A DNA stretch of 64,000 nucleotides, taken from Lacrimispora amygdalina (lineage in GTDB: Bacteria; Bacillota; Clostridia; Lachnospirales; Lachnospiraceae). The stretch is taken from contig NZ_QOHO01000045.1 of NCBI RefSeq assembly GCF_003432035.1, positions 1-64,000 of the forward strand, given 5' to 3'. A model generated the notes under the pieces. The model made no database searches. It was not told the DNA's origin and saw nothing but the letters and a program-made list of their open reading frames with translations. The translations under genes and the position numbers were made by a program. Positions 15,582 through 24,907 of the stretch are shown here, piece by piece; positions within the stretch are counted from its first letter, which is position 1; each line of letters begins with the position of its first letter.

Positions 15582-17321
15582 TTGAAACGATACTGGAAAT
15601 ATATAAGACCCTATCTGGGTGCTTTTATTCTGGCTCCCATTCTCATGCTCACGGAAGTTTTTGGAGAGATATTGCTGCCCAGGCTGACTTCCATGATTAT
15701 CAATAACGGAGTGTTGGAAAGAAATGAAGCCTATATTGTAAAAATGGGTATTATCATGGTTTTGATAGCTGTCATTATGGCAATTGGGGGAATCGGAGCC
15801 GCCTTTTATTCGGCAAAGGCCTCCATCAGCTTCAGCACAGATTTAAGAAAAGATGTTTTCCATAAAGTACAGGATTTTTCTTTTAAAAATATTGATGATT
15901 TCAGTACAGGATCACTGGTGACCAGACTGACCAATGATATCCAGCAGATTCAAAACGTAGTGATGTTAACCCTTCGTATGATGTTTCGGGCTCCGGGTAT
16001 GCTCATAGGAGGGCTGATTATGGCATATTTAATGAACAGGCAGCTGGTCAGCATTCTTCTGGTGGTCATTCCGGTTCTGGTCATCCTGATCGCAATTATA
16101 CTCGTTGTAGCGTTTCCACGGTTTGAGGTCATGCAGAAGAAAATCGACCGGTTAAACTCCGGCGTGCAGGAAGCGTTAACCAATGTCAGGGTTATTAAAT
16201 CCTTTGTCAGGGAAACCCATGAGGAAGAAAAGTTTAAAACGACCAACCGGGATTTAAAAGAAGGCAGCTTAAACGCGATGAAGGTAGTGATTACTGCCAT
16301 GCCGTTGATGATGCTGATGATGAACATCACTACCATTGCCGTCGTATGGTATGGAGGAAATTTAATTATCGCAGGCAGAATGCCTGTGGGGGATTTAACT
16401 GCATTTACCATATATATTGTTCAGATTCTGATGTCTTTGATGATGCTTTCCATGGTCTTTTTACAGGCCTCCCGTGCAATGGCCTCTTTAAAGAGAGTAA
16501 AAGAGGTCTTGGATACGGAAATTGACTTAACCGATGAACAGGCTTCAGAAAAATCGGCACAGATCGCTGCTGGAAAAGTTGAGTTTAAGAATGTGTGTTT
16601 TCAGTATACAAAGGGAACAGAGGATCTGGTCCTGGATCATATAAACTTCACTGCAAATCCTGGTGAGACCATCGGTATAATCGGTGCGACCGGAAGCGGT
16701 AAAACCTCTCTGGTTCAGCTGATTCCCCGTCTTTACGATGCAGATGAGGGAGAAGTGCTGGTGGACGGAATCAATGTAAAAGACTATTCCATCCGGAATT
16801 TAAGAGAAGGAGTTGGAATGGTGCTGCAGAAAAATGTTCTTTTTTCCGGAACCATTGAAGAAAATTTAAGATGGGGAAATGAAACAGCCGGTATGGATGA
16901 AATAATCCTCATGTCGGAAAGTGCCCAGGCCCATGGATTCATTACCAGCTTTAAAGACGGGTATGATACAGACTTGGGACAGGGCGGATCCAACGTTTCC
17001 GGAGGACAAAAGCAAAGGCTTTGTATCGCAAGAACCCTTTTAAAGAAGCCTAAAATCCTGATTCTCGATGACAGCACGTCTGCAGTGGATACGGCGACAG
17101 AAGCAAAAATCAGACAGAGCTTTACAACCACCCTTAAGAATACTACTAAATTCATCATTGCCCAGAGAATCGGGTCAGTGGAATATGCGGATAAAATAAT
17201 TGTTCTGGATGAAGGAAAAATAGCCGGAATCGGAACCCACCAGGAACTTATGGAAACCTGCGAGGCTTATCAGGAGATTTATTATTCACAGAAAGACCGG
17301 GAAAAGGAGGCAGGTGCATAA
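15582..17321 (+). CDS. ABC exporter half-transporter, degenerate-site subunit
   Basis: A 579-residue half-transporter: six membrane helices (about 1-310) and a nucleotide-binding domain with Walker A GATGSGKTS, signature VSGGQKQRL and Walker B ILILDDSTSAVD. The catalytic Glu after Walker B is replaced by Asp (LDDS), as in the non-catalytic half of heterodimeric exporters of the LmrCD/BmrCD type. The start codon is TTG 15582, four bases after the MarR stop. Its partner is the next gene, with which it overlaps by one base. Likely role: efflux of drugs or lipophilic compounds. Confidence 0.93.
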   Translation: MKRYWKYIRPYLGAFILAPILMLTEVFGEILLPRLTSMIINNGVLERNEAYIVKMGIIMVLIAVIMAIGGIGAAFYSAKASISFSTDLRKDVFHKVQDFSFKNIDDFSTGSLVTRLTNDIQQIQNVVMLTLRMMFRAPGMLIGGLIMAYLMNRQLVSILLVVIPVLVILIAIILVVAFPRFEVMQKKIDRLNSGVQEALTNVRVIKSFVRETHEEEKFKTTNRDLKEGSLNAMKVVITAMPLMMLMMNITTIAVVWYGGNLIIAGRMPVGDLTAFTIYIVQILMSLMMLSMVFLQASRAMASLKRVKEVLDTEIDLTDEQASEKSAQIAAGKVEFKNVCFQYTKGTEDLVLDHINFTANPGETIGIIGATGSGKTSLVQLIPRLYDADEGEVLVDGINVKDYSIRNLREGVGMVLQKNVLFSGTIEENLRWGNETAGMDEIILMSESAQAHGFITSFKDGYDTDLGQGGSNVSGGQKQRLCIARTLLKKPKILILDDSTSAVDTATEAKIRQSFTTTLKNTTKFIIAQRIGSVEYADKIIVLDEGKIAGIGTHQELMETCEAYQEIYYSQKDREKEAGA

Positions 17322-19192
17322 TGGATGAACAAAAGAAGATCGAAAGCTTAAAAAGGCGTTACGGCCGGTCTGCCCCGATTCCAAAGGGCGCAAGAGGCAT
17401 GGGAGGGCCTGGACATGGAAGGCAAATGAAAAAAGGCGCTCCAAAGAATGCCAATGTCACCGCCAGACGTTTGCTGGCTTATTTAAAAGAATACAGAGCA
17501 CAGATGGCAATTGCATTCCTCTGTGTAATAATCGGAACTCTTTCCAATTTGGGCGGCGCTTATATGCTGCGCCCCATAATGAATCGGTTCATTGCTCCGT
17601 TAGACGGAAGCAGGGGAGATGCGGCCGGTCTTGCAAAAGGTCTTGCTGTCATGGCGGCGGTTTTCCTGGTGGGAGTGCTGGCTAACTATGTCCAGTCTAA
17701 AATCATGATCACAGTTGCCCAGAATGCCCTCCAGAAGATAAGAGATGATCTGTTTAAAAAGATGCAGACTCTTCCGGTGCGGTTTTATGATACCAACAAT
17801 ACCGGTGATTTGATGAGCCGGTTCAGCAATGACGTGGATACCATCGGCCAGATGCTGAGCAATACCTTAATCCAGCTATTCTCAGGAGCATTAAGTATTG
17901 TGGGAACCCTGTTTCTTATGATCTATACAAATATCTGGCTGACCCTGGTGACTCTGGTGCTCATACCGGTTATGATGAAATCGGCAGGGATGATTGCTGC
18001 AAGAAGCCAGAAATACTTTTCCGCCCAGCAAAGTTCCCTGGGAGCAGTCAACGGATATATTGAAGAGACCATCAGCGGGCAAAAGGTGGTAAAGGTATTC
18101 TGCCACGAGCAGGATGCGGAAGAGGAATTTGGTATTCTTAATGAGGATTTAAAAAATAACATGATACATGCCCAGTTTTTTGGCGGTGTCATGATGCCGG
18201 TTATGTTTAACTTAAGCCAGTTAAATTATATTTTAACTGCCTGTATCGGTGCTCTTTTGTGTGTGATCAGAGGATTCGATGTAGGCGGACTGACTGTATT
18301 TTTAAACTTTTCCAGACAGTTCAGCCGGCCGATCAATGAAATCTCCATGCAGATCAGCAACGTTTTCTCCGCACTTGCAGGCGCAGAACGGGTATTTGCA
18401 ATTATGGATGAAAGTCCGGAGCCTGCAGATGGGGAAGATGCAAAAGAGTTAGAACCAATGAATGGATTTGTGGAATTAAGGAACGTAACCTTTGGTTATA
18501 GTCCGGAAAAAGTGATCTTAAAAGATATCAGCCTTTATGCAAAGCCGGGTCAGAAAATTGCTTTTGTAGGCTCAACCGGAGCTGGTAAAACCACAATCAC
18601 CAATTTGCTCAACCGTTTTTACGACATTCAGGGCGGAGAAATCACCATTGACGGCGTAAATATCCGAAACATAAAACGGGAAAACCTTCGCAGAAACATC
18701 GCCATGGTGCTCCAGGATACCCATTTGTTTACAGGAACCGTAATGGAGAATATCCGCTATGGGCGGCTTGATGCAACCGATGAAGAGGTCATTGAGGCAG
18801 CAAAAACAGCTTCTGCCTATTCCTTCATCATGAGGCTGCACGACGGGTTTCAAACGGTTCTGGAAGGAGACGGAGCCAATTTAAGCCAGGGTCAGAGACA
18901 GCTTCTCAATATAGCAAGAGCAGCCATCTCCAAAGCTCCCATTTTAATTCTTGACGAAGCGACGAGCTCCGTGGATACAAGAACGGAAAAGCACATTGAG
19001 CTGGGAATGGACCGCCTTATGACCAACCGGACCACCTTTGTTATTGCACACCGTCTGTCCACGGTAAGAAATGCCAATGCCATTATGGTACTGGAAAACG
19101 GTGAGATTATTGAGCGGGGCGATCACGAAGATCTGTTAAAACAGAGGGGACGGTATTATCAGCTTCATACCGGAGCAGCAGAACTGGATTAA
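17321..19192 (+). CDS. ABC exporter half-transporter, catalytic subunit
   Basis: A 623-residue half-transporter with a 45-residue Gly/Lys/Arg-rich cytoplasmic extension (GARGMGGPGHGRQMKKG), six membrane helices and a nucleotide-binding domain: Walker A GSTGAGKTT, signature LSQGQRQLL and Walker B LILDEATSSVD with the catalytic Glu present. Together with the upstream subunit it would form a heterodimer with one consensus and one degenerate ATP site. The start overlaps the previous stop by one base (TAATG). The basic extension is common in Firmicute members of this subfamily; its role is not known. Confidence 0.94.
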   Translation: MDEQKKIESLKRRYGRSAPIPKGARGMGGPGHGRQMKKGAPKNANVTARRLLAYLKEYRAQMAIAFLCVIIGTLSNLGGAYMLRPIMNRFIAPLDGSRGDAAGLAKGLAVMAAVFLVGVLANYVQSKIMITVAQNALQKIRDDLFKKMQTLPVRFYDTNNTGDLMSRFSNDVDTIGQMLSNTLIQLFSGALSIVGTLFLMIYTNIWLTLVTLVLIPVMMKSAGMIAARSQKYFSAQQSSLGAVNGYIEETISGQKVVKVFCHEQDAEEEFGILNEDLKNNMIHAQFFGGVMMPVMFNLSQLNYILTACIGALLCVIRGFDVGGLTVFLNFSRQFSRPINEISMQISNVFSALAGAERVFAIMDESPEPADGEDAKELEPMNGFVELRNVTFGYSPEKVILKDISLYAKPGQKIAFVGSTGAGKTTITNLLNRFYDIQGGEITIDGVNIRNIKRENLRRNIAMVLQDTHLFTGTVMENIRYGRLDATDEEVIEAAKTASAYSFIMRLHDGFQTVLEGDGANLSQGQRQLLNIARAAISKAPILILDEATSSVDTRTEKHIELGMDRLMTNRTTFVIAHRLSTVRNANAIMVLENGEIIERGDHEDLLKQRGRYYQLHTGAAELD

Positions 19193-19222
19193 TCTATCGT
19201 TTTTACCAGTTGTATCAGTCTG

Positions 19223-19289
19223 GGAGCATTGGACAAAGCTATGAACAGGAAAAAATTTCCTGTTCTGGCATGTCGGATGCTCCTGTTTT
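19223..19289 (+). terminator. terminator of the marR-ABC operon
   Basis: A nested structure: GGAGCAT pairs with ATGCTCC and encloses a second perfect hairpin, AACAGGAAA / TTTCCTGTT; GTTTTGTT follows. Confidence 0.75.
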
Positions 19290-19513
19290 GTTATTATTTT
19301 TTTTAATAAATAAATGGGCTTATTAATGAAAAATATTTATGAATATGATAGTTAACTTTCTAACAATGAGTTAAATTTAATAAAAATTTAACAAGACAAA
19401 ATGTATAAAAATAAAAACAATAGTTCTAAATCTTATTTATTTTGTTTTTAAATGTGTGCAAAAAGAAATGATTGTTTTTTTGAGAAAACATAAACGATTG
19501 TTATAACGCATAA

Positions 19514-19531
19514 TTGTTTAACATTTAACAA
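19514..19531. promoter_or_regulatory. Rex-like redox operator upstream of rnf
   Basis: TTGTTTAACATTTAACAA matches the Rex consensus TTGTTAANNNNTTAACAA at all fixed positions but one (T for A at position 6). Rex senses the NADH/NAD+ ratio and controls fermentation and NADH-linked genes in Firmicutes. The site lies about 180 bases before rnfC, in a 520-base AT-rich gap that otherwise holds no gene (19193-19714). Confidence 0.65.
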
Positions 19532-19615
19532 TAAATTCTGACTTTCAAGTGCTGTTTTGTTCCACGAATGGAAAGATCTGCATTTGGAACACAGTATACA
19601 ATATGTAATTTCGGA

Positions 19616-19644
19616 TTGTTTCACATTCCGGATTGTGTTATACT
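19616..19644 (+). promoter_or_regulatory. putative rnf promoter
   Basis: TTGTTT (19616-19621) and TATACT (19639-19644) with a 17-base spacer. A direct repeat CGGATTGT lies at about 19612 and again within the spacer, which could be a site for another regulator. A leader of about 65 bases runs to the rnfC start. Confidence 0.6.
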
Positions 19645-19714
19645 TATTTCGGTGACAAAATGAGAAAAATTTGTCGGGAGAGATAAAGAATTGTAGAGAA
19701 AGAGGGTTAGTCTA

Positions 19715-21037
19715 ATGGGTTTGGCTACATTTAAAGGCGGCATTCACACCTATGAGGGAAAAGAACTGTCGGAAAATAAACCAGTGCAGGTACTGCAGCC
19801 AAAAGGCGAGATGGTGTTCCCGCTGTCCCAGCATATCGGCGCGCCTGCAAAGCCTCTGGTGGCAGCAGGTGACCAGGTATTAGTTGGTCAGAAGATCGGA
19901 GAGGCAGGAGGTTTTATTTCTGCCTGTGTAATCAGTTCCGTTTCAGGAACAGTAAAAACCATTGAACCAAGAATGGTCGCAAACGGCTCCATGGTAATGT
20001 CAATCATCGTTGAGAATGACGGAAAATATCAGGAGACGGAAGGATTTGGAAAAGAGAGGGATCCCAAAGCCCTGTCAAAAGAAGAGATACGTGATATTGT
20101 AAAGGAGGCCGGTATCGTAGGTCTTGGCGGAGCAGGATTCCCCACACACGTAAAGCTGACACCAAAAGATGAAACAAAAATTGATACCATCATCGTAAAC
20201 GGAGCAGAATGCGAACCATATCTGACATCCGATTACCGGATGATGCTCGAAGAGCCGGACAGCATTGTGAAAGGTCTGAATATCATTCTTCAGCTGTTTG
20301 ACAATGCAAAGGGCGTAATCGGTATAGAAGACAATAAGCCGGAAGCAATCAGACTGATGACAGAGCTTGTAAAAGATGAACCGAGAATCACGGTTTGTCC
20401 GTTAAAGACAAAATATCCACAGGGCGGAGAGCGCTCCCTGATCTATGCGGTTACAGGAAGAAAGATCAATTCTTCCATGCTTCCGGCTGACGCAGGCTGT
20501 ATCGTGGATAACGTGGATACGGTTATTTCCATCTACAATGCCGTAGCAAAGTCCACCCCGTTAATCAGAAGAATTATTACGGTTACCGGCGATGCCATAA
20601 CAAATCCACAGAATTACAATGTGAGGACAGGAACAAATTACGCTGAGCTGTTAGAGGCTTCCGGCGGATTTAAGACAGAACCGGAAAAAGTGATTTCCGG
20701 AGGACCGATGATGGGGCAGGCGCTGTTCAACATGAATATACCTGTTACAAAAACCTCCTCTGCGCTTACCTGTATGTCAAAGGATGAGGTTGCACTGAAT
20801 GCGCCGACAGCCTGTATCCGCTGCGGCAGATGTGTAAACGTATGCCCCAGCCGCGTGGTTCCACAGATGATGATGCAGGCGGCTGTAAGATCTGACATAG
20901 ATGCATTTGTAAAATTAGATGGTATGGAATGCTGCGAATGCGGCTGCTGTGCGTATGCCTGTCCGGCAAAACTGCCTTTAACCCAGGCATTTAAAGAGAT
21001 GCGCAAAACAGTGATTGCAAGCAGAAAGAAAGCGTAG
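19715..21037 (+). CDS. rnfC: Rnf complex subunit C
   Basis: A 440-residue peripheral subunit of the Rnf ferredoxin:NAD+ oxidoreductase. The glycine-rich stretch VGLGGAGFPTHVKL and the following INGAECEP are the nucleotide/flavin-binding region shared with NuoF-type proteins; this is where NAD+ is reduced. The C-terminal part holds two [4Fe-4S] motifs, CIRCGRCVNVCP and CCECGCCAYACP. The length is that of the short clostridial form, without the long repetitive C-terminal tail of proteobacterial RnfC. First gene of rnfCDGEAB, starting at ATG 19715. Confidence 0.96.
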   Translation: MGLATFKGGIHTYEGKELSENKPVQVLQPKGEMVFPLSQHIGAPAKPLVAAGDQVLVGQKIGEAGGFISACVISSVSGTVKTIEPRMVANGSMVMSIIVENDGKYQETEGFGKERDPKALSKEEIRDIVKEAGIVGLGGAGFPTHVKLTPKDETKIDTIIVNGAECEPYLTSDYRMMLEEPDSIVKGLNIILQLFDNAKGVIGIEDNKPEAIRLMTELVKDEPRITVCPLKTKYPQGGERSLIYAVTGRKINSSMLPADAGCIVDNVDTVISIYNAVAKSTPLIRRIITVTGDAITNPQNYNVRTGTNYAELLEASGGFKTEPEKVISGGPMMGQALFNMNIPVTKTSSALTCMSKDEVALNAPTACIRCGRCVNVCPSRVVPQMMMQAAVRSDIDAFVKLDGMECCECGCCAYACPAKLPLTQAFKEMRKTVIASRKKA

Positions 21038-21048
21038 GAGGGTGAAGT

Positions 21049-21972
21049 ATGAGTAAATTATTAAACGTATCATCATCACCTCATGTCAGAGATCAGGTAA
21101 CATCACAAAATTTAATGCTGGATGTAGCAATTGCCATGATCCCGGCTACTGCGTATGGTGTATATCAGTTTGGAGTAAAGGCTGCACTGGTTCTGCTTGT
21201 CAGCATTTTATCCTGTGTATTAAGTGAATATGTATTTGAAACCCTGATGGGTAAGCCGGTGACTGTCAGTGACGGAAGTGCACTTGTAACCGGAATGATT
21301 CTTGGACTTAACATGCCTCCGGCAATTCCGTTATGGATGCCATTTTTAGGCGGTGTATTTGCGATCATCGTTGTAAAACAGCTTTACGGCGGTCTGGGAC
21401 AGAACTTTATGAACCCGGCTCTTGCAGCAAGATGCTTTCTTTTGATCTCCTTTGCAGGTCCCATGACCACGTTTACATATAATGACGCGGTCGTAAGCCC
21501 TACACCTCTTGCAGCATTTAAAGCAGGGCAGTCTGTTGATGTGGCTTCCATGTTTATCGGAAGAATTCCAGGTACCATTGGAGAAGTTTCCGTTATCGCG
21601 CTGCTCATTGGTGCAGCATATTTAATCGCCAGAAAAGTTATATCAATCCGGATTCCGGCAGCCTATTTAATAACATTTTCCCTGTTCGTTTTTATCTTCG
21701 GACAGCATGACCTGATGTATGTGCTGACTCATTTGTGCGGCGGCGGTATTATTTTTGGTGCATTCTTCATGGCAACTGATTATGTAACCAGTCCGGTTAC
21801 CCCAAAGGGACAGATTTACTTTGGTATTCTTTTAGGTGTACTTACCGGTCTGTTCCGGCTTTTCGGAGGGTCTGCAGAGGGAGTATCCTATGCGATCATC
21901 ATCAGCAATATTCTTGTGCCGCTGATTGAGAAGATATCTCTTCCAAAAGCATTTGGAAAGGAGGGCAAATAA
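21049..21972 (+). CDS. rnfD: Rnf complex subunit D
   Basis: A 307-residue integral membrane subunit with about nine to ten hydrophobic segments, related to NqrB. The covalent FMN attachment motif is visible as SPTPLAAFK, with the Thr in the S(T)AT-like position. It opens with the family SSPHVR motif. RnfD carries electrons across the membrane and helps pump Na+ or H+. It starts 11 bases after rnfC behind GGAGGGTG and is followed two bases later by rnfG. Confidence 0.96.
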   Translation: MSKLLNVSSSPHVRDQVTSQNLMLDVAIAMIPATAYGVYQFGVKAALVLLVSILSCVLSEYVFETLMGKPVTVSDGSALVTGMILGLNMPPAIPLWMPFLGGVFAIIVVKQLYGGLGQNFMNPALAARCFLLISFAGPMTTFTYNDAVVSPTPLAAFKAGQSVDVASMFIGRIPGTIGEVSVIALLIGAAYLIARKVISIRIPAAYLITFSLFVFIFGQHDLMYVLTHLCGGGIIFGAFFMATDYVTSPVTPKGQIYFGILLGVLTGLFRLFGGSAEGVSYAIIISNILVPLIEKISLPKAFGKEGK

Positions 21973-21973
21973 G

Positions 21974-22588
21974 ATGAAGAGTGGCGGATTTATGAAAGAC
22001 GCGTTAATTTTATTTGTCATTACTCTGGCTTCCGGCTTTCTGTTAGGCGGTGCTTATCAGATTACGAAGGCACCGATTGAAAAAGCAACTCTTGCAGCCA
22101 ATATTGAGGCATATAAAGCAGTGTTTCCGGAAGCGGCGGATTTTAAGTCTGATGATAAGATGAAGGCAGCCATTGAAACCTGCAATACAGAACTGCTGAC
22201 ACAGAACTTTGGCAATGTAGGCGTAAACAATGCACTTCAGGCGGTAGATGGAAGCGGTACGCTCCTTGGTTATGTTATCACGTCCCATTCGGATGACAGC
22301 TATGGCGGTACAGTAGAACTTTCTGTGGGAATTAAAGCTGACGGAAGTATAAGCGGAATTGAATTCCTGGCAATCAGTGATACTCCGGGCCTGGGACTTA
22401 AGGCAAAGGAACCGGCATTTAAAGACCAGTATAATGGTAAGAGTGCAGAATCACTCACTGTTACCAAGTCCGGCAATGCAGGCGATGCTGAGATCAATGC
22501 CATCAGCGGTGCTACCATTACATCAAGTGCAACTACCAATGCTGTCAATGCGGCATTGTATTATGTGCATCACTATATGAATCAGTAG
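21974..22588 (+). CDS. rnfG: Rnf complex subunit G
   Basis: A 204-residue subunit with one N-terminal membrane helix (ALILFVITLASGFLLGGAY) and an external FMN-binding domain. The covalent flavin site is SGATITSSATTNAV, where the S-G-A-T-x-T/S motif gives the attachment Thr. ATG 21974 is preferred: AAGGAGGG lies about nine bases upstream, while the in-frame start at 21926 lies inside rnfD. Confidence 0.95.
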   Translation: MKSGGFMKDALILFVITLASGFLLGGAYQITKAPIEKATLAANIEAYKAVFPEAADFKSDDKMKAAIETCNTELLTQNFGNVGVNNALQAVDGSGTLLGYVITSHSDDSYGGTVELSVGIKADGSISGIEFLAISDTPGLGLKAKEPAFKDQYNGKSAESLTVTKSGNAGDAEINAISGATITSSATTNAVNAALYYVHHYMNQ

Positions 22589-22599
22589 GAGGTGGGAAG

Positions 22600-23394
22600 A
22601 TGAACAACAAATGTACAGAACGTTTATTTAACGGTATCGTAAAAGAGAACCCGACCTTCGTGCTGATGCTCGGTATGTGTCCGACTCTGGCTGTTACCAC
22701 ATCTGCGATAAACGGAGCAGGTATGGGACTTTCCACGACTGTGGTACTGTTATTTTCCAATTTGATTATTTCTGCTATGCGTAAGATTATTCCGGACCGT
22801 GTCAGAATTCCGGCTTACATTGTTATTGTAGCGACTCTTGTTACGATTGTGCAGCTGCTTTTACAGGCCTATGTACCAAGCCTGTATTCCGCTCTTGGAA
22901 TCTATATTCCGCTGATCGTTGTTAACTGTATTATCTTAGGACGTGCGGAATCCTATGCTTCCAAGAACGGGGTGGTGGCCTCCACCTTTGACGGACTTGG
23001 TATGGGACTTGGCTTTACTATCGCCTTAACCTGTATCGGACTTGTTCGTGAGATTTTAGGTTCAGGTGCAGTATTCGGTCATACCTTTATTCCGGAGAAC
23101 TACCATATCGCTATTTTTGTTCTGGCTCCGGGGGCATTCTTTGTACTTTCAATTTTAACTGCCCTGCAGAACAAATTCAAAGCGCCGTCTGCAACCAATG
23201 GTTCAGTTCCTCCATCCAAGTTAGCCTGCGGAGGCAACTGTATGTCCTGTTCCGGTTCTTCCTGTATGTCAAACCATGAGGTTTTGGAAACCAGAAAAAG
23301 ACAGGCAGAAGAAGAAGCGCTTGCAGCTAAGAAAGCAGAAGTAGCCAGAAAAGAAGCAGAATTGAAAGCTGCAACTTCCAAGAAAGACGAATAG
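22600..23394 (+). CDS. rnfE: Rnf complex subunit E with Cys-rich C-terminal extension
   Basis: A 264-residue membrane subunit, homologous to RnfA, with six hydrophobic segments ending near residue 195; the conserved NPTFVLMLGMCPTLAVT and PLIVVNCIILGRAE carry the two Cys that hold the intramembrane iron-sulfur centre with RnfA. After the usual end there is a 60-residue extension: Cys210, 214, 217 and 222 in a CX3CX2CX4C array, then a charged Ala/Glu/Lys helix. That tail is not part of the core family and could bind a metal or another iron-sulfur cluster. Confidence 0.94.
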   Translation: MNNKCTERLFNGIVKENPTFVLMLGMCPTLAVTTSAINGAGMGLSTTVVLLFSNLIISAMRKIIPDRVRIPAYIVIVATLVTIVQLLLQAYVPSLYSALGIYIPLIVVNCIILGRAESYASKNGVVASTFDGLGMGLGFTIALTCIGLVREILGSGAVFGHTFIPENYHIAIFVLAPGAFFVLSILTALQNKFKAPSATNGSVPPSKLACGGNCMSCSGSSCMSNHEVLETRKRQAEEEALAAKKAEVARKEAELKAATSKKDE

Positions 23395-23406
23395 GAGAGT
23401 GGATCG

Positions 23407-23982
23407 ATGAAAGAATTATTATTAATTGCCATTGGCTCTGCGCTGGTCAACAACGTAGTGCTCAGTCAGTTTCTCGGCCTTTGTCCGTTCCTTGGAGTTT
23501 CCAAAAATGTGAAAACTTCTGCCGGCATGGGCGCGGCTGTTATCTTTGTTATTACCATCGCATCATTTGTTACCAGTGTCATTTATAAGAGTGTATTAGT
23601 GGGACTTCATCTGGAATTTTTACAGACCATCGTATTTATTCTTGTAATTGCGGCCCTGGTACAGTTTGTAGAAATGTTTTTAAAGAAATCCATGCCTGCA
23701 CTTTATGAGGCACTGGGTGTGTATCTGCCTCTGATTACAACCAACTGTGCTGTTTTAGGTGTGGCACTGACCAATGTGCAGAAGGATTATAATATTCTGG
23801 AGAGTGTTGTAAACGGTGTGGGTATTTCCGTTGGTTTCACCATTGCCATTATCATGCTGGCTGGTGTCCGTGAAAGAATCGAATATAATGACGTTCCTCA
23901 TTCCTTTAAGGGATCACCGATTGTTCTGATTACCTCTGGCCTGATGGCGATTGCATTTTTCGGATTTTCCGGATTAATTTAA
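23407..23982 (+). CDS. rnfA: Rnf complex subunit A
   Basis: A 191-residue membrane subunit of normal length with six hydrophobic segments in the inverted topology to RnfE. The Cys-containing motifs QFLGLCPFLGVS and PLITTNCAVLGVAL match the intramembrane [2Fe-2S]-type centre seen in Rnf and Nqr structures. It starts 12 bases after rnfE behind GGAGAGTGG. Confidence 0.96.
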   Translation: MKELLLIAIGSALVNNVVLSQFLGLCPFLGVSKNVKTSAGMGAAVIFVITIASFVTSVIYKSVLVGLHLEFLQTIVFILVIAALVQFVEMFLKKSMPALYEALGVYLPLITTNCAVLGVALTNVQKDYNILESVVNGVGISVGFTIAIIMLAGVRERIEYNDVPHSFKGSPIVLITSGLMAIAFFGFSGLI

Positions 23983-24000
23983 GGGGGGAGACGAAAGAAT

Positions 24001-24789
24001 ATGATAACAGGAATTATTTTTGCGGCAGCCGTTGTAGGCATTATCGGTATTCTGATTGGCGTATTCCTCGGCATTGCCAGCGAGAAATTTAAAGTTGAAG
24101 TTGATGAAAAAGAAATCCTGGTCAGAAATGAACTGCCGGGAAACAACTGCGGCGGCTGCGGCTATGCGGGCTGTGATGCTCTTGCAAAAGCCATTGCTGC
24201 AGGCCAGGCTGATGTTGGTGCCTGCCCTGTAGGCGGTGCCTCCGTAACAGAAAAGATCAGTCAGATCATGGGTGTATCTGCTGGTGCAGCTGAGAAAAAG
24301 GTTGCATTTGTTAAATGTAAAGGTACCTGTGATAAGACAAAAGTTCAGTATAATTATTACGGAATTGATGACTGCCGGAAGATCTCAGTCGTACCAGGTG
24401 CTGGTGAGAAGGCATGTGTTTATGGCTGTATGGGATACGGATCATGTGTGAAAGCATGTGAATTTGATGCAATCCATGTTGTGGACGGCATTGCAGTCGT
24501 TGATAAGGAGAAGTGCGTTGCCTGCGGCAAATGCGTGGCTTCCTGTCCAAACAACTTAATTGATCTGGTTCCTTATAAGGCAGAGTACTTAGTTCAGTGT
24601 AACTCCCACGACAAAGGAAAAGATGTTAAGGCTAAATGCGATGTCGGCTGTATTGGCTGTACCATGTGCATCAAGCAGTGCGAATTTGATGCCATTCATA
24701 TGGACAATAACGTTGCAGTTATTGATTATGAGAAATGCACCAACTGCGGTAAATGTGCTGCTAAGTGTCCGGTTAAGGTAATTATATAG
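24001..24789 (+). CDS. rnfB: Rnf complex subunit B
   Basis: A 262-residue ferredoxin-like subunit and the entry point for electrons from reduced ferredoxin. An N-terminal membrane helix (about 2-24) is followed by the Fe4 domain NNCGGCGYAGC with a distal Cys in GACPVGG, then by Cys-rich ferredoxin motifs: CVYGCMGYGSCVKAC, CVACGKCVASCP, CIGCTMCIKQC and CTNCGKCAAKCP. So it carries several [4Fe-4S] clusters, as in other clostridial RnfB. Last gene of the operon; a terminator follows. Confidence 0.96.
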   Translation: MITGIIFAAAVVGIIGILIGVFLGIASEKFKVEVDEKEILVRNELPGNNCGGCGYAGCDALAKAIAAGQADVGACPVGGASVTEKISQIMGVSAGAAEKKVAFVKCKGTCDKTKVQYNYYGIDDCRKISVVPGAGEKACVYGCMGYGSCVKACEFDAIHVVDGIAVVDKEKCVACGKCVASCPNNLIDLVPYKAEYLVQCNSHDKGKDVKAKCDVGCIGCTMCIKQCEFDAIHMDNNVAVIDYEKCTNCGKCAAKCPVKVII

Positions 24790-24800
24790 TATAAGAAAAG

Positions 24801-24853
24801 AGTGCTGTAATATTGATTGTTTTATAATAATCTTTTATTGCAGCACTTATTTT
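24801..24853 (+). terminator. terminator of the rnf operon
   Basis: AGTGCTGTAAT (24801-24811) pairs with ATTGCAGCACT (24837-24847) with one G-T pair; TTATTTTATA follows. Confidence 0.75.
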
Positions 24854-24873
24854 ATACATATTTTTAAACGGAT

Positions 24874-24901
24874 TTGACAGAAAAAAACAAATAATTATAA
24901 T
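24874..24901 (+). promoter_or_regulatory. consensus promoter of an orphan transcript
   Basis: TTGACA (24874-24879) and TATAAT (24896-24901), both perfect, with a 16-base spacer. It faces a 110-base stretch with no gene that ends in a strong terminator. Confidence 0.82.
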
Positions 24902-24907
24902 ACGATA

